DNA of 64,000 bases. It comes from Anaerolineales bacterium (GTDB taxonomy: Bacteria; Chloroflexota; Anaerolineae; Anaerolineales; Villigracilaceae). The notes beneath the pieces were generated by a model that made no database searches, was not told the origin of the DNA, and was given only the letters and a program-made list of their open reading frames with translations. Every line of letters begins with the position of its first letter. The first letter of the stretch is position 1. Shown here piece after piece: positions 42,535 to 51,506 of the stretch. The DNA lies in the NCBI GenBank assembly GCA_030583925.1, contig CP129482.1, positions 372,001 to 436,000 of the forward strand. The letters run 5' to 3'. The position numbers were made by a program, and so were the translations under genes.

Positions 42535-42882
42535 ATGAGCGCCACCCCGCCACTCACGCCTGCTGTATTTCACATTTTGCTCGCGCTTTCCAGCGGAGAA
42601 CGTCACGGCTATGGCATTATGAAACAAGTCGAATCAGACACGCAGGGAAAGGTGACGATGGGTCCCGGCACGCTTTATGGTTCGCTCAAGCGGATGCTCG
42701 ACGCGGGGTTAGTAAGAGAAAGCGATAAAAGAGTCGATCCCGAAATGGATGATGAGCGGCGCATCTACTATCAAATCACAGGGGTCGGCACGCAAGCGTT
42801 GAACGTGGAACTCGAACGCTATAAACGAATTGTCACTTTGGCGCAGGAACGGAAACTCTACCCGAAAACCTATAGCTTATGA
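42535..42882 (+). CDS. PadR-family transcriptional regulator
   Basis: 115 aa. A winged helix (LTPAVFHILLALSSGERHGYGIMKQVE, shown as PAVFHILLALSSGERHGYG), with wing GTLYGSLKRMLDAGLV and the C-terminal dimer helix ending in LERYKRIVTLAQERKLYP. The start MSATPPLTP is chosen because the longer frame from 42478 runs through the terminator, promoter and operator. It probably represses itself through the palindrome between the promoter boxes. It overlaps the next gene (a membrane protein) by ATGA, the same layout as the PadR/HAAS operon at 5345-6669. Confidence 0.92.
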   Translation: MSATPPLTPAVFHILLALSSGERHGYGIMKQVESDTQGKVTMGPGTLYGSLKRMLDAGLVRESDKRVDPEMDDERRIYYQITGVGTQALNVELERYKRIVTLAQERKLYPKTYSL

Positions 42883-43430
42883 AAGGAAAAGTGATTCGCG
42901 TTCTTTACAGAAGACTTATCACTCTTTATCCACCAGGATTCCGGGAACAGCTAGGCGAATCCATGGAGCAAACGTTCAACGATCTTTTCAATGAGAAGTG
43001 GGAAACAAAACAAGGGTTGACCAGTTTTGTACTACGGACGTTTCTGGATACTGCCGCAGGAATTGCCTATGAGGCTATTCTGCTTTTCACAGAAGGAGAT
43101 ACTATGAAAACCATTTTCACAAACGTCAAATCACCTGCGCTCATCAGCCTGTTGATTGTCCTCCCCTTCATGCTCATGGAAGTGGTAAACACACAAAATT
43201 TCTATGTGGTTTTTAATATCCCGTTATTTGGAATCATGTGGCTCCTGCCAACACTCTTCATCGTCGTCCTAATACCGATCGTGCAGAATATACGTGCAGG
43301 GAATACCCTCATGGCACACCCTCTTTCCCTGTTGCTCAGAGTCATTCTTTTACTTTTTATCGCATGGTTTTGGAGCAGCCTCGTCATTGACCAAATGCCC
43401 TGTTTCCTCGGTGTCCCGAACTGCGATTGA
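42879..43430 (+). CDS. Small membrane protein, partner of PadR
   Basis: 183 aa. The N-terminal 70 residues (LYRRLITLYPPGFREQLGESMEQTFNDLF) resemble the permease-prefix type domain, and about four transmembrane helices follow (ALISLLIVLPFMLMEVV, FGIMWLLPTLFIVVLI, LLLRVILLLFIAWFW). There is no transporter motif. Paired with PadR by a 4-nt overlap, so it is the presumptive target and effector of that regulator. I do not recognise a named family for the membrane part. Confidence 0.7.
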   Translation: MKGKVIRVLYRRLITLYPPGFREQLGESMEQTFNDLFNEKWETKQGLTSFVLRTFLDTAAGIAYEAILLFTEGDTMKTIFTNVKSPALISLLIVLPFMLMEVVNTQNFYVVFNIPLFGIMWLLPTLFIVVLIPIVQNIRAGNTLMAHPLSLLLRVILLLFIAWFWSSLVIDQMPCFLGVPNCD

Positions 43431-43451
43431 CAATTGTGTTATAAAAAGGGG

Positions 43452-44213
43452 ATGAAAAAACTTTTTCTTGGATGTCTCCTCCTCATCTCTGCCTGCCAAA
43501 CCTCGACTCCGACTCTCGCGCCTGAAACCTCCTTCTTTCCGACTTCAACGCCTCTTCCGACTCTCGCTCCAACTCAGGGTCAGCCTGCCTTGCCTACCCC
43601 CGAACCGACTCAAACCTTCGAGCCTTCGCCGACCGCCCTGCCGCGTTTCTTCACCAACGAATTCGACTCGTCCCTCGCGGGCTGGGTGATTCTGCAAGCG
43701 GGGAACGATTCTGTCCCAGCCGTCAACACCGCGAACAGTTCGCTCCTCCTCCAAATGGACTCGCCGTTCACCTGGCTCTATGCCCTCTATGGACCCGAAG
43801 AGTATGCCGATGTTCAAATCGATACGAAATTTCAAAACATGGCTGGCTCTCCCGCCTCGGCAGGTTTGATCTGCCGCTATGACGATGAACAAGGTTGGTT
43901 TGAATTCAACGTCTCCACCGATGGAACATACAACATCTTGTATGGAAAATGGCTGAGCGTTGGCGTCGCCGATTATCTTCCCGTGACAGATGGCGGCGCG
44001 TCGCCGTTGATTCAACCCAGCGGCGCGGCGCAGACGATCGGTCTGCTTTGCGAGGGGAACACTCTTACTTTGTATGTCAATGAAACTGTCCTCCGCCGCG
44101 TGGATGTGGAACGCTTCGGGCTTGTCGATGGCAAGGTCGGCATGACCGCGTCTTCGTATGAGAACGTCCCCATCGTGGTCTCGTTCGATTGGGTGAAGGT
44201 CGGGGAGCCATGA
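43452..44213 (+). CDS. Lipoprotein with concanavalin A-like (3-keto-glucoside hydrolase/DUF1080-like) domain
   Basis: 253 aa. Lipobox LLISAC, a Thr/Pro-rich stalk of about 40 residues (TPLPTLAPTQG...PTPEPTQTF), then a beta-sandwich domain from residue 63 to the end: FDSSLAGWVILQAGN, AGLICRYDDEQGWFEFNVSTDG, VDGKVGMTASSYENVPIVVSFDWVKV (shown in part). This matches the laminin-G/DUF1080-like beta-jelly roll that binds sugars. No catalytic acid pair is obvious, so a binding role is favoured. The ATG at 43452 follows TATAAA by 6 nt, and a Shine-Dalgarno site (AAGGGG) is too close to work. Confidence 0.78.
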   Translation: MKKLFLGCLLLISACQTSTPTLAPETSFFPTSTPLPTLAPTQGQPALPTPEPTQTFEPSPTALPRFFTNEFDSSLAGWVILQAGNDSVPAVNTANSSLLLQMDSPFTWLYALYGPEEYADVQIDTKFQNMAGSPASAGLICRYDDEQGWFEFNVSTDGTYNILYGKWLSVGVADYLPVTDGGASPLIQPSGAAQTIGLLCEGNTLTLYVNETVLRRVDVERFGLVDGKVGMTASSYENVPIVVSFDWVKVGEP

Positions 44214-44233
44214 CCCCCTCCGCCCTTCGGGCA

Positions 44234-44277
44234 CCTCCCCCAAATTCCGACGAACTTCAGTCGGAATTTGGGGGAGG
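44234..44277. repeat. 18-bp perfect inverted repeat
   Basis: CCTCCCCCAAATTCCGAC with GTCGGAATTTGGGGGAGG around GAACTTCA. No T-run follows. It is close to the stop codon of the lipoprotein gene and could still end its transcript or stabilise the 3' end. Confidence 0.8.
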
Positions 44278-44370
44278 CTGGGTGGGGGTCTCCGATTAAA
44301 TTTCTACATTCCGTTAACAGTATTCTTGTATAAGACCATTAAGATGTGAGCATTGTAAATACTTATTCCC

Positions 44371-44457
44371 GTCATTGCGAGGCGGAGTTCTTCCGCCGAA
44401 GCAATCTTTACCATGAAATCGGAGATTGCTTCGCTCATTACATTCGCTCGCAATGAC
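44371..44457. repeat. GTCATTGCGAG family palindromic element, copy
   Basis: 87 bp with ends GTCATTGCGAG and CTCGCAATGAC. Inside it GAAGCAATC is complementary to GATTGCTTC. It lies just before dnaK. Confidence 0.85.
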
Positions 44458-44480
44458 ATGGATTACGCAAGGAGACTCAT

Positions 44481-46367
44481 ATGAGCAAAATCATTGGCAT
44501 TGACCTCGGCACGACCAACTCTGTCGTCTCGGTCATGGAAGGCGGTTCGCCGACCGTGATCTCGACCGCAGAGGGCGGGCGGCTCGCACCGTCGGTGGTC
44601 GCGTTCAACAAAAACGGCGAGCGACTCGTCGGTCAGACCGCGAAGCGTCAAGCAGTCATCAACCCCGAAAATACAATCTACTCCATCAAGCGTTTTATCG
44701 GACGTCACTTTGGCGAGACCGAAGCCGAGCGCAAGATGGTTCCGTATGAAGTCGTGAAGGGACCGTCCGACGATGTGCGCGTGAAGATTCCGATCACGAA
44801 CCGCGAATATTCCCCGCAGGAAATTTCGGCGATGGTGCTGGGCAAGTTGAAGTCCGATGCCGAAGCGTATCTGGGTCAGCCCGTCACGCAGGCGGTGATC
44901 ACCGTCCCCGCGTACTTCAATGACAGCCAGCGTCAAGCCACCAAGGACGCGGGCAAGATCGCTGGTCTGGAAGTGATGCGCATCATCAACGAACCGACCG
45001 CCTCTGCGCTGGCGTACGGACTCGACAAAAAGAAAGATGAAACGATTCTCGTCTTCGACCTCGGCGGCGGTACGTTCGATGTGTCGGTGCTGGAAGTGGG
45101 CGAAGGCGTGATCGAAGTGAAAGCCACGAACGGCGACACGCACCTCGGCGGCGACGATTGGGATCAGAAGATCGTCAACTGGGCGGCGGATGAATTCAAG
45201 AGAGAGCAGGGCATTGACCTGCGGAACGACCGCCCCGCGTTGCAACGTCTGCGCGAAGCCGCGGAGAAGGCGAAGATCGAACTCTCGACCGTGATGGAAA
45301 CGGAGATTAACCTGCCGTATATCACCGCGGACGCTTCGGGACCGAAACACTTGCAGTTGAAACTCTCGCGCGCCAAGTTCGAGCAAATGACCGAAGACCT
45401 GCTTGCGCGTTGTCGTCATCCGTTCGAAGCCGCGTTGAAAGACGCGGGCTTGAGCGCCGATAAATTGGATGAAGTCGTTTTGGTCGGCGGCTCGACTCGT
45501 ATGCCGATGGTCGCAGACCTGGTCCGCAAGTTGACGAACAAAGAACCGAACAAAGGCGTGAACCCCGATGAAGTAGTCGCGGTCGGCGCGGCGATTCAAG
45601 GCGGCGTGCTCGGCGGCGAAGTGAAAGATATTTTGTTGCTGGACGTCACTCCGCTTTCGCTGGGCGTCGAAACGATGGGCAGTGTGATGACCAAGATGAT
45701 CGAACGCAACACGACCATCCCTGTCCGCAAGACGGAAACCTACTCGACGGCGGCAGATAATCAAACCGCGGTGGACATCCACATCCTGCAAGGCGAACGT
45801 CCGATGGCTGGCGATAACATGTCGCTGGGGCGGTTCCGACTCGACGGCATCCCGCCTGCGCCGCGCGGCATCCCACAAGTGGAAGTGACGTTCGATATCG
45901 ATGCGAACGGCATCCTCAACGTGACCGCGAAAGATAAAGCCACAGGCAAGGAACAGAAAGTGACGATCACCGCTTCGACCAACTTGAACAAGAGCGACAT
46001 TGACCGCATGGTCAACGAAGCCCGTTCGCACGAAGCGGACGACCGCAAGCGCCGCGAGTTGATCGACGCCAAGAACACCGCAGACAACCTCGTGTACCAA
46101 ACCGAGAAAGCTCTGCGCGACCTCGGCGATAAAGTCTCAGGCGCGGATGCGCAGGATATTCATGGCAAAATTGACGAACTCAAATCTGCCGCGCAAAGCG
46201 ACGATATCAACCGCATCAAACAGGCGTCTGAAAAAGTGGAGCAAGCCTTCCACGCGCTGAGCCAGCAGTTGTACGCGCAAGGTCAGCCGCAACCCGAAGC
46301 GAGCGGCGGACCCGCAACTCCTCCGCCCACTGATGGTGATGTGATCGACGGCGAAGTGAAAGAATAA
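44481..46367 (+). CDS. dnaK: Molecular chaperone DnaK (Hsp70)
   Basis: 628 aa. ATPase domain with [13 protein letters not shown] (residues 4-16), [14 protein letters not shown] and [13 protein letters not shown], then the substrate-binding domain ([31 protein letters not shown]) and a C-terminal helical lid ending in GEVKE. AAGGAG stands 6-7 nt before the ATG. No grpE, dnaJ or hrcA gene and no CIRCE inverted repeat (TTAGCACTC-GAGTGCTAA) are visible here; the copy is alone. A terminator palindrome follows it. Confidence 0.98.
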   Translation: MSKIIGIDLGTTNSVVSVMEGGSPTVISTAEGGRLAPSVVAFNKNGERLVGQTAKRQAVINPENTIYSIKRFIGRHFGETEAERKMVPYEVVKGPSDDVRVKIPITNREYSPQEISAMVLGKLKSDAEAYLGQPVTQAVITVPAYFNDSQRQATKDAGKIAGLEVMRIINEPTASALAYGLDKKKDETILVFDLGGGTFDVSVLEVGEGVIEVKATNGDTHLGGDDWDQKIVNWAADEFKREQGIDLRNDRPALQRLREAAEKAKIELSTVMETEINLPYITADASGPKHLQLKLSRAKFEQMTEDLLARCRHPFEAALKDAGLSADKLDEVVLVGGSTRMPMVADLVRKLTNKEPNKGVNPDEVVAVGAAIQGGVLGGEVKDILLLDVTPLSLGVETMGSVMTKMIERNTTIPVRKTETYSTAADNQTAVDIHILQGERPMAGDNMSLGRFRLDGIPPAPRGIPQVEVTFDIDANGILNVTAKDKATGKEQKVTITASTNLNKSDIDRMVNEARSHEADDRKRRELIDAKNTADNLVYQTEKALRDLGDKVSGADAQDIHGKIDELKSAAQSDDINRIKQASEKVEQAFHALSQQLYAQGQPQPEASGGPATPPPTDGDVIDGEVKE

Positions 46368-46373
46368 GACCCC

Positions 46374-46412
46374 AGACTTCCGAAGTCTCCAAGACTTCGG
46401 AAGTCTTTTTTT
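46374..46412 (+). terminator. dnaK terminator formed by a CTTCGGAAG palindrome (copy 4)
   Basis: A perfect 15-bp stem (46374-46388 with 46392-46406), loop CCA and TTTTTT. The palindrome is the same as at 11693 and 17582. Confidence 0.93.
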
Positions 46413-46486
46413 TACGGCGGAAATTTTGCAAGAACAAATTAGTTTTGAATTCCGTTAATACCGATAAGGTCGAATTCTTTTTGTTT

Positions 46487-46492
46487 TATAAT
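46487..46492 (+). promoter_or_regulatory. -10 box of a predicted leaderless promoter
   Basis: TATAAT ends 7 nt before the ATG of the C39-like peptidase gene, and no Shine-Dalgarno site precedes that ATG. The -35 region is weak. Confidence 0.6.
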
Positions 46493-46499
46493 CCTCCCC

Positions 46500-47846
46500 A
46501 TGCAAAAACGCTTCAATAGAAAACGGCTCGTTCTGATCCTCCTTTTCGTTGGCGTTGGAATATTTTTCCTCCCGCCCGTCTACTCACGCGCCATGCCGCG
46601 CATAGAGGTTTGGATCTCCAACATCAAATACCTCATCAATCCGCCCGGTGAAAGCATATTTCTGCCACAGCAGCAATCTCAGGTGGATATTGTCGTCACA
46701 CAGTTAATGCAGACTCTCGCTGCGACGCAAACCCTCCAGCCGACATCGACACCAACGCTAGGTCCGACATTGACACCCACTCTCACACCGACGCCTCTGC
46801 CTGCTACAGTTTCATGGACAGATTTCCGCTTCGAGCATCAGTTTAATCGTTGGAATTATTGCGGACCTGCCAATTTGAGCATGGCTCTAAACTTTTGGGG
46901 GTGGGAGGGTGATCGTGATGATGTGGCGCGTGTCGTAAAGCCCGGAGATGGCGATCCTAAAAAAGATTTCATTCAACAAGGCTTCGCTGATAAAAACGTG
47001 ATGCTTTATGAACTAGTTGATTTTGTGAATGAGCAGACGAAATATCGAGCTCTATCTCGTTATGGCGGAGATATTGAACTTATTAAACGTCTGCTCGCTG
47101 CAGGTTTTCCAGTTGTTGTGGAAAAAGGTTATTATGAACGTGATTACTCTGGCAAAATTGATTGGTTGGGTCATTACCTTTTTACCACAGGTTATGATGA
47201 TGTAAGGGGCGGTTTCATTGTGCAAGATACCAATTTGAAAGATAAAGCAGGCAATCCAACAGGTAAAAATCTTCTCAGTGAATATGCAAGCTATCAAGAG
47301 GGCTGGCGAGCCTTCAATTATCTCTTTATGGTTGTTTACCCGGCTGATCAAGAATCAGAAGTATTACAATTACTCGGGCCTTGGGCAGATAAAACTTGGG
47401 CTTCACAACATGCGCTTGAACTTGCCGATAAGGAAATTAGTGAATTAAAAGGTAATGATCTTTTCTTTGCATGGTTTAGCAAGGGAACAAGTCACGTTGC
47501 ATTAAACCAATACGTAGATGCTGCAGTGGCCTTTGATCAGGCATTTTCGATTTATGCTAACTGGGATACTGCCGAGCAAAATCGTCCTTTCCGAATGATG
47601 TGGTATCAAACGGGACCTTACTTTGCTTACTATTATTCAGGTCGTTATTTAGATGTCATAAGCCTTGCAGATATAACATTGAAAGATAAATCAACATTGG
47701 AAGAGTCTCTTCTTTGGAGAGGAAGAGCCTATTACATGATCGGGGATACGCAATCCGCCATAGACGATTATCGAGCAGCTTTAAAAGTCCATGTAAAATG
47801 GGCTCCTGCGATACAGGCTCTACAAGATTTAGGAATTCAGCCTTAG
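46500..47846 (+). CDS. C39-like cysteine peptidase with TPR repeats, membrane-anchored
   Basis: 448 aa. An N-terminal signal anchor (LVLILLFVGVGIFFLPPVY), a Thr/Pro-rich stretch (TSTPTLGPTLTPTLTPTP), then a papain-like domain: WNYCGPANLSMAL (catalytic Cys near residue 122), WLGHYLFTTGYDD (His) and FIVQDTN (Asp). This is the peptidase C39_2 fold. Residues 320-448 form TPR-like helices (YYSGRYLDVISLADITLKD, LLWRGRAYYMIGDTQSAIDDY, here shortened). From about 46830 on, base use turns AT-rich compared with neighbours, pointing to transfer or relaxed selection. Translation is predicted to be leaderless. Confidence 0.82.
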   Translation: MQKRFNRKRLVLILLFVGVGIFFLPPVYSRAMPRIEVWISNIKYLINPPGESIFLPQQQSQVDIVVTQLMQTLAATQTLQPTSTPTLGPTLTPTLTPTPLPATVSWTDFRFEHQFNRWNYCGPANLSMALNFWGWEGDRDDVARVVKPGDGDPKKDFIQQGFADKNVMLYELVDFVNEQTKYRALSRYGGDIELIKRLLAAGFPVVVEKGYYERDYSGKIDWLGHYLFTTGYDDVRGGFIVQDTNLKDKAGNPTGKNLLSEYASYQEGWRAFNYLFMVVYPADQESEVLQLLGPWADKTWASQHALELADKEISELKGNDLFFAWFSKGTSHVALNQYVDAAVAFDQAFSIYANWDTAEQNRPFRMMWYQTGPYFAYYYSGRYLDVISLADITLKDKSTLEESLLWRGRAYYMIGDTQSAIDDYRAALKVHVKWAPAIQALQDLGIQP

Positions 47847-47880
47847 TTCGTTGACAAGTAGACTAGAAGACCATCAGACT

Positions 47881-49101
47881 ATGAAACTACTTCATTTCGC
47901 CGACGCCCACATAGACATGGCAAACTACGGACGCCACGACCCCGAAACGGGATTGCCACTGCGTGTGCTGGATTTCCTCAAGTCGTTGGATACCATCGTG
48001 GATGCGGCGATCGCGCAACGGGTGGACCTGGTCATCTTTGCGGGAGACGCGTACAAAGACCGCGCGCCCGCGCCGACCTTCCAGCGCGAGTGGGGCAAAC
48101 GCATCGTCCGGCTATCGCAAGCGAAAATCCCAACTTTACTTTTAGTGGGCAACCACGATCTTTCTCCCGCCGCTGGACGCGCTCACGCCATTCAAGAATT
48201 CGATACGTTACAAGTGCCGTTCATCAAAGTGTTGGATAAGCCGCAATTCCTGAGACCAAGCGACCTGTGGGAGACGCCCGCGCAAGTCATTGCCATGCCG
48301 TGGATCACACGCTCGGGCTTGATGGCGAATCTCGGCATGAGCGGGACTGACACAGCCGAAATCTTCTCGAACCTCGAGACTCGCATCTCCGGCATCGTGG
48401 AAGAATATATTAATGAAGCGGATAAAACTCTGCCGTTGATTCTCACCGCGCACGCCTCCGTCGAAGGCGCGACGTTCGGCATGGAACGGATGGTGATGCT
48501 GGGAAGCGACCTCGTCCTGCCGACTTCGCTCGTGAAAGACCCGCGGCTCGATTACGTTGCGATGGGTCACATCCACAAGCCGCAGGATGTGAACGAGGGG
48601 AATCATCCGCCCGTCATTTATCCCGGCTCCATCGAGCGGATTGACTTCGGCGAGGCGAAGGACGACAAGTTCTACATCATCGCCGAAGTGGAGCGCGGAA
48701 GGTCGAAGGTAGAGTGGAAAAGAATCGAAGGGACGCGTCGGTTCGTCGAAGGCAAGGCAGTCCTAACGTCGGATGAGAACGTGACCGCGTTTTTGAAATC
48801 CAAATTGCCGAAGGATCTATCCGACGCGATTGTCCGCTTGACGGTGGAATATCCAAGAGAGTGGGACGCGTTGATCGACGAATCGGAGTTGCGAAAATTT
48901 GCGGCGGACGCGTTCGAGTTTCATCTGGTAAAGAAACCAAAAGTGGAAGCCCGCGTTCGTATTCCTGAAGGACAAGTCGTTAGCAGTATGAGCCCGCTCG
49001 ACTTGCTCGGACAATATTTTGATTCGGCGAAGGTGAACGACAAGGACGGACTGCAAAAACTCGCGCAAGAAATTATTTCGGAAGAATCCCCCTCTCCCTG
49101 A
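47881..49101 (+). CDS. SbcD/Mre11-like metallophosphoesterase
   Basis: 406 aa. Calcineurin-like motifs: FADAHID (residues 5-11), VIFAGDAYKDR, LLVGNHDLS, ILTAHASVEG and MGHIHKPQ, all the metal ligands of a nuclease of the SbcD/Mre11 family. The last 140 residues are the capping domain. The ATPase partner sbcC is not adjacent, which is unusual. The tail (EESPSP) and stop codon are encoded by a CCCTCTCCC palindrome (49088-49111), so the C-terminus has been changed by a repeat. Confidence 0.9.
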   Translation: MKLLHFADAHIDMANYGRHDPETGLPLRVLDFLKSLDTIVDAAIAQRVDLVIFAGDAYKDRAPAPTFQREWGKRIVRLSQAKIPTLLLVGNHDLSPAAGRAHAIQEFDTLQVPFIKVLDKPQFLRPSDLWETPAQVIAMPWITRSGLMANLGMSGTDTAEIFSNLETRISGIVEEYINEADKTLPLILTAHASVEGATFGMERMVMLGSDLVLPTSLVKDPRLDYVAMGHIHKPQDVNEGNHPPVIYPGSIERIDFGEAKDDKFYIIAEVERGRSKVEWKRIEGTRRFVEGKAVLTSDENVTAFLKSKLPKDLSDAIVRLTVEYPREWDALIDESELRKFAADAFEFHLVKKPKVEARVRIPEGQVVSSMSPLDLLGQYFDSAKVNDKDGLQKLAQEIISEESPSP

Positions 49102-49111
49102 GGGAGAGGGG
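49088..49111. repeat. CCCTCTCCC-type palindrome at the end of the SbcD-like gene
   Basis: CCCCCTCTCCCT with AGGGAGAGGGG around GA; the stop TGA lies in the loop. A similar repeat is inside the MDR dehydrogenase gene (37961-37982). Confidence 0.8.
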
Positions 49112-49188
49112 AGGGTGAGGGTGAGACCGCCACTCTTGGTTCTTGCAAGTGTTCATTAAGCAACCTAACATTGTTCACGGAGTCGTTC

Positions 49189-50475
49189 ATGTCGCAACAG
49201 AATCCCAACTATCGCTGGTTCGTGGTCGTCATCTTTTTCTTTTTCATCTTGTTGCACCAGACCGATAAATTGATGATCGGCTCGCTGCAAGTGCAGATCA
49301 GCGAAACGTTCGGACTGGACGATTTCAAGTGGGGGCTGGTGAACTCCGGCGCGCTGGCGGTGGCGACGGTTCTGTATCCGCTGTGGGGTTATTTATACGA
49401 CCGTTACGCGCGCGACAAATTGCTCGCGCTGGCTTCGTTCATTTGGGGCGCGACAACGTGGCTCAACGCGATCGTTCGCACCTACACGGGATTTTTGATC
49501 ACGCGCGCCTCGACCGGCATTGACGATTCATCCTACCCGGGCATTTACACGCTGATTGCCGATTATTTCGGTCCGGACTTGCGCGGGAAAGTGTTGGGCG
49601 CTTTACAAGTGGCTCAGCCGCTTGGGTTTTTGATGGGCTTGATCCTCGGGCAGATGGTCGCGCCGCTGATCGGCGGTTGGCGTTCGGTGTTTTACATCAC
49701 CGGCGGCTTGGGGATCGTGATCGCGCTCTTCATTTATTTCGGCGTCAAAGAAATGCCGCGCGGCAAAGCCGAACCCGAATTCGAGAACATGCCCGAGATG
49801 ACGACCTTCCGTTTTTCGTGGGCGGAGGCGAAACAGATCTTCAAGAAGCGCACGATGTGGTTTATCTTTTTGCAGGGCTTCGCGGGCGTATTCCCGTGGC
49901 AGGTGATCACGTTCTTTTTCTTCGGTTATCTCGAAACCGAACGCGGCTACGACTCGAACGCGATCATCGCCACGATGGCGCCGGTCATTTTGATTCTGGC
50001 GGTGGGATACTTCGTGGGCGGCATGCTCGGCGATTTCTTTTTCAAGCGGACGAAAAAGGGACGCATCCTTGTCTCGTGTGTGGGCGTTTTGCTCGGGGCG
50101 ATCTTTCTCTACTTTGCCATCACCACGCCATTGGATGAACCGAACCGCTTCTTTCTCCTCATGTGCCTGACTGCCGTCTTTATGCCGCTTCCCGCCGCGA
50201 ACGTGGTCGCCACCGTCTACGATGTGACGGTTCCCGAAGTCCGTTCGACGGCGCAGGCGATCGAATATTTCATCGAGAACAGCGGCGCAGTCGCCGCGCC
50301 CGCGCTGACCGGCGCGTTCATCGTCGCCACCGGCGACCGGGCGTTCGTCATCATGGCGGTCTGTGTCGCCGCGTGGTTGTTGTGTTTCGTGTTCTACCTC
50401 GGCGCGTTGTTCACGATTGAGCACGATACCAGCCAGTTGAGAAATCAACTGGCGGAGCGCGCCAAGACGATGTGA
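49189..50475 (+). CDS. MFS transporter, Spinster-like
   Basis: 428 aa with 12 predicted transmembrane segments. Typical MFS marks: GYLYDRYARDKLLA (loop 2-3 motif), ITRASTGIDDSSYPGIYTLIADYFGPD and a second GGMLGDFFFKRTKKGR. The N-terminus (NPNYRWFVVVIFFFFILLHQTDKLMIGSLQ, in pieces) and the charged Asp/Lys in helix 1 resemble Spinster-type or sugar-phosphate antiporters. The substrate cannot be named. GGAG stands 7 nt before the ATG at 49189; the TTG start at 49171 is rejected. It is a single gene, with a hairpin repeat after it. Confidence 0.9.
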   Translation: MSQQNPNYRWFVVVIFFFFILLHQTDKLMIGSLQVQISETFGLDDFKWGLVNSGALAVATVLYPLWGYLYDRYARDKLLALASFIWGATTWLNAIVRTYTGFLITRASTGIDDSSYPGIYTLIADYFGPDLRGKVLGALQVAQPLGFLMGLILGQMVAPLIGGWRSVFYITGGLGIVIALFIYFGVKEMPRGKAEPEFENMPEMTTFRFSWAEAKQIFKKRTMWFIFLQGFAGVFPWQVITFFFFGYLETERGYDSNAIIATMAPVILILAVGYFVGGMLGDFFFKRTKKGRILVSCVGVLLGAIFLYFAITTPLDEPNRFFLLMCLTAVFMPLPAANVVATVYDVTVPEVRSTAQAIEYFIENSGAVAAPALTGAFIVATGDRAFVIMAVCVAAWLLCFVFYLGALFTIEHDTSQLRNQLAERAKTM

Positions 50476-50488
50476 CCTAGTACAAAGA

Positions 50489-50516
50489 TTTGTCCGCAAT
50501 TGAACTTGCGGACAAA
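50489..50516. repeat. Palindromic repeat, CAGTTGAACTG family, variant copy 6
   Basis: TTTGTCCGCAA with TTGCGGACAAA around TTGAAC. It follows the MFS gene by 13 nt and is suited as its terminator. Confidence 0.78.
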
Positions 50517-50704
50517 CCTGGTATTTCGTGGGTGGATTGTGCGAAGCAGTCCGCCCTTTTTGTTTCTGCCGCAAAGCCCGCAAAGGTTAATTTTGGCGGT
50601 CTTAGCGCGCTTGGCGGTTGGAAATTCCTTCCCAAACCGCTATGATATAATTTTCAAAACACAAAATTTTCCACGAACTGTGGGTTTCAAGCAAGGAGCA
50701 AGAC
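50517..50704. other. Spacer before yebC with another dispersed repeat
   Basis: It holds CCGCAAAGCCCGCAAAGG...GGCGGTCTTAGCGCG (about 50560-50620), built of units also known from dispersed bacterial repeats, then a TATAAT near 50645. The latter would give yebC a leader of about 50 nt with AAGGAG in it. Confidence 0.5.
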
Positions 50705-51460
50705 ATGTCCGGTCATTCCAAGTGGTCCACCATCAAACGCAAAAAAGGCGCGGCAGACGCCAAGCGCGGCGCGATCTTCACGCGGCTGGCGCGCGAGATC
50801 GTCATTGCGGCGCGCGAAGGCGGGAGCGATGTTGATTCCAATTTCCGCCTCAGGCTCGCAGTGGATAAAGCCCGCGCCGAAAACATGCCCAAAGATAACA
50901 TCGAACGCGCCATCAAACGGGGCGCAGGCGAAGACAAAGACAGCGCGGCGTTCGAATCGATCATGTATGAAGGCTATGCCCCGCACGGCGTCGCGGTCAT
51001 GGTCGAAGCCGTCACCGATAATCGCAACCGCACCGTCTCCGATCTGCGTCACGCGTTCAGCAAAGCGGGCGGCAACATGGCGGAACTCGGCGCGGTCGCC
51101 TGGCAGTTCGAACGCATCGCGTATTTTTCGTTTCCGACCAGCATGATGAATTTCGACAAAGCGTTTGAACTCGGCATCGAAGCGGGCGCGAACGATGTCG
51201 TTGAAGACGACGGCACGATCGAGATCACCGCGCCCGTCGAATCGTTCAAGGTCATTGCCGACGCGTTGCACAAGGCGAACGTCAAGCCCGACGAAGCGGG
51301 TCTGCGAATGTCGCCCAAACAGGAAATGGAACTCAGCGCCGAAGACGCCGCGCAAGTCCTGCGCGCCCTCGAATCCATCGAAGACCTCGACGACGTGCAA
51401 AACGTCTACTCGAATCTCAAAGTTTCGGATGAGGCGCTCGCCGCGCTCGAAGCCGCGTAA
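50705..51460 (+). CDS. yebC: YebC/PmpR-family regulator
   Basis: 251 aa. N-terminus SGHSKWSTIKRKKGAADAKRG, in parts, and the central MPKDNIERAIKRGAGE are the strongest family marks. The length is normal. YebC proteins were called transcription factors and are now also known to help ribosomes translate polyproline stretches; a role for Pro-rich stalks of the many lipoproteins here would fit but is inference. AAGGAG stands 6 nt before the ATG. ruvC and ruvA follow, the order known from many bacteria. Confidence 0.96.
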   Translation: MSGHSKWSTIKRKKGAADAKRGAIFTRLAREIVIAAREGGSDVDSNFRLRLAVDKARAENMPKDNIERAIKRGAGEDKDSAAFESIMYEGYAPHGVAVMVEAVTDNRNRTVSDLRHAFSKAGGNMAELGAVAWQFERIAYFSFPTSMMNFDKAFELGIEAGANDVVEDDGTIEITAPVESFKVIADALHKANVKPDEAGLRMSPKQEMELSAEDAAQVLRALESIEDLDDVQNVYSNLKVSDEALAALEAA

Positions 51461-51468
51461 TGATTCAC

Positions 51469-51504
51469 GTAGGGGCAGGTCTGAGACCTGCCCCTACATT
51501 TTTT
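51469..51504 (+). terminator. Hairpin with T-run between yebC and ruvC (GTAGGGGC family)
   Basis: A perfect 13-bp stem (51469-51481 with 51485-51497), loop TGA and ATTTTTT. It stands directly before the ruvC ATG and would separate yebC from ruvC. Confidence 0.88.
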
Positions 51505-51506
51505 AA

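Noticed and set aside
44290..44480. CIRCE or heat-shock element before dnaK
   Set aside because: No TTAGCACTC/GAGTGCTAA inverted repeat is present; the inverted repeat found is the GTCATTGCGAG element also seen before unrelated genes.
44463..46100. 545-codon open frame antisense to dnaK
   Set aside because: Long antisense frames over dnaK are a known by-product of its codon use; the translation is His/Arg/Val-rich without any motif, and dnaK itself is complete.
49603..50583. 326-codon minus-strand frame over the MFS gene
   Set aside because: Charged low-complexity translation (REEKERDHLP and similar) typical of shadow frames; the plus-strand MFS protein is intact.
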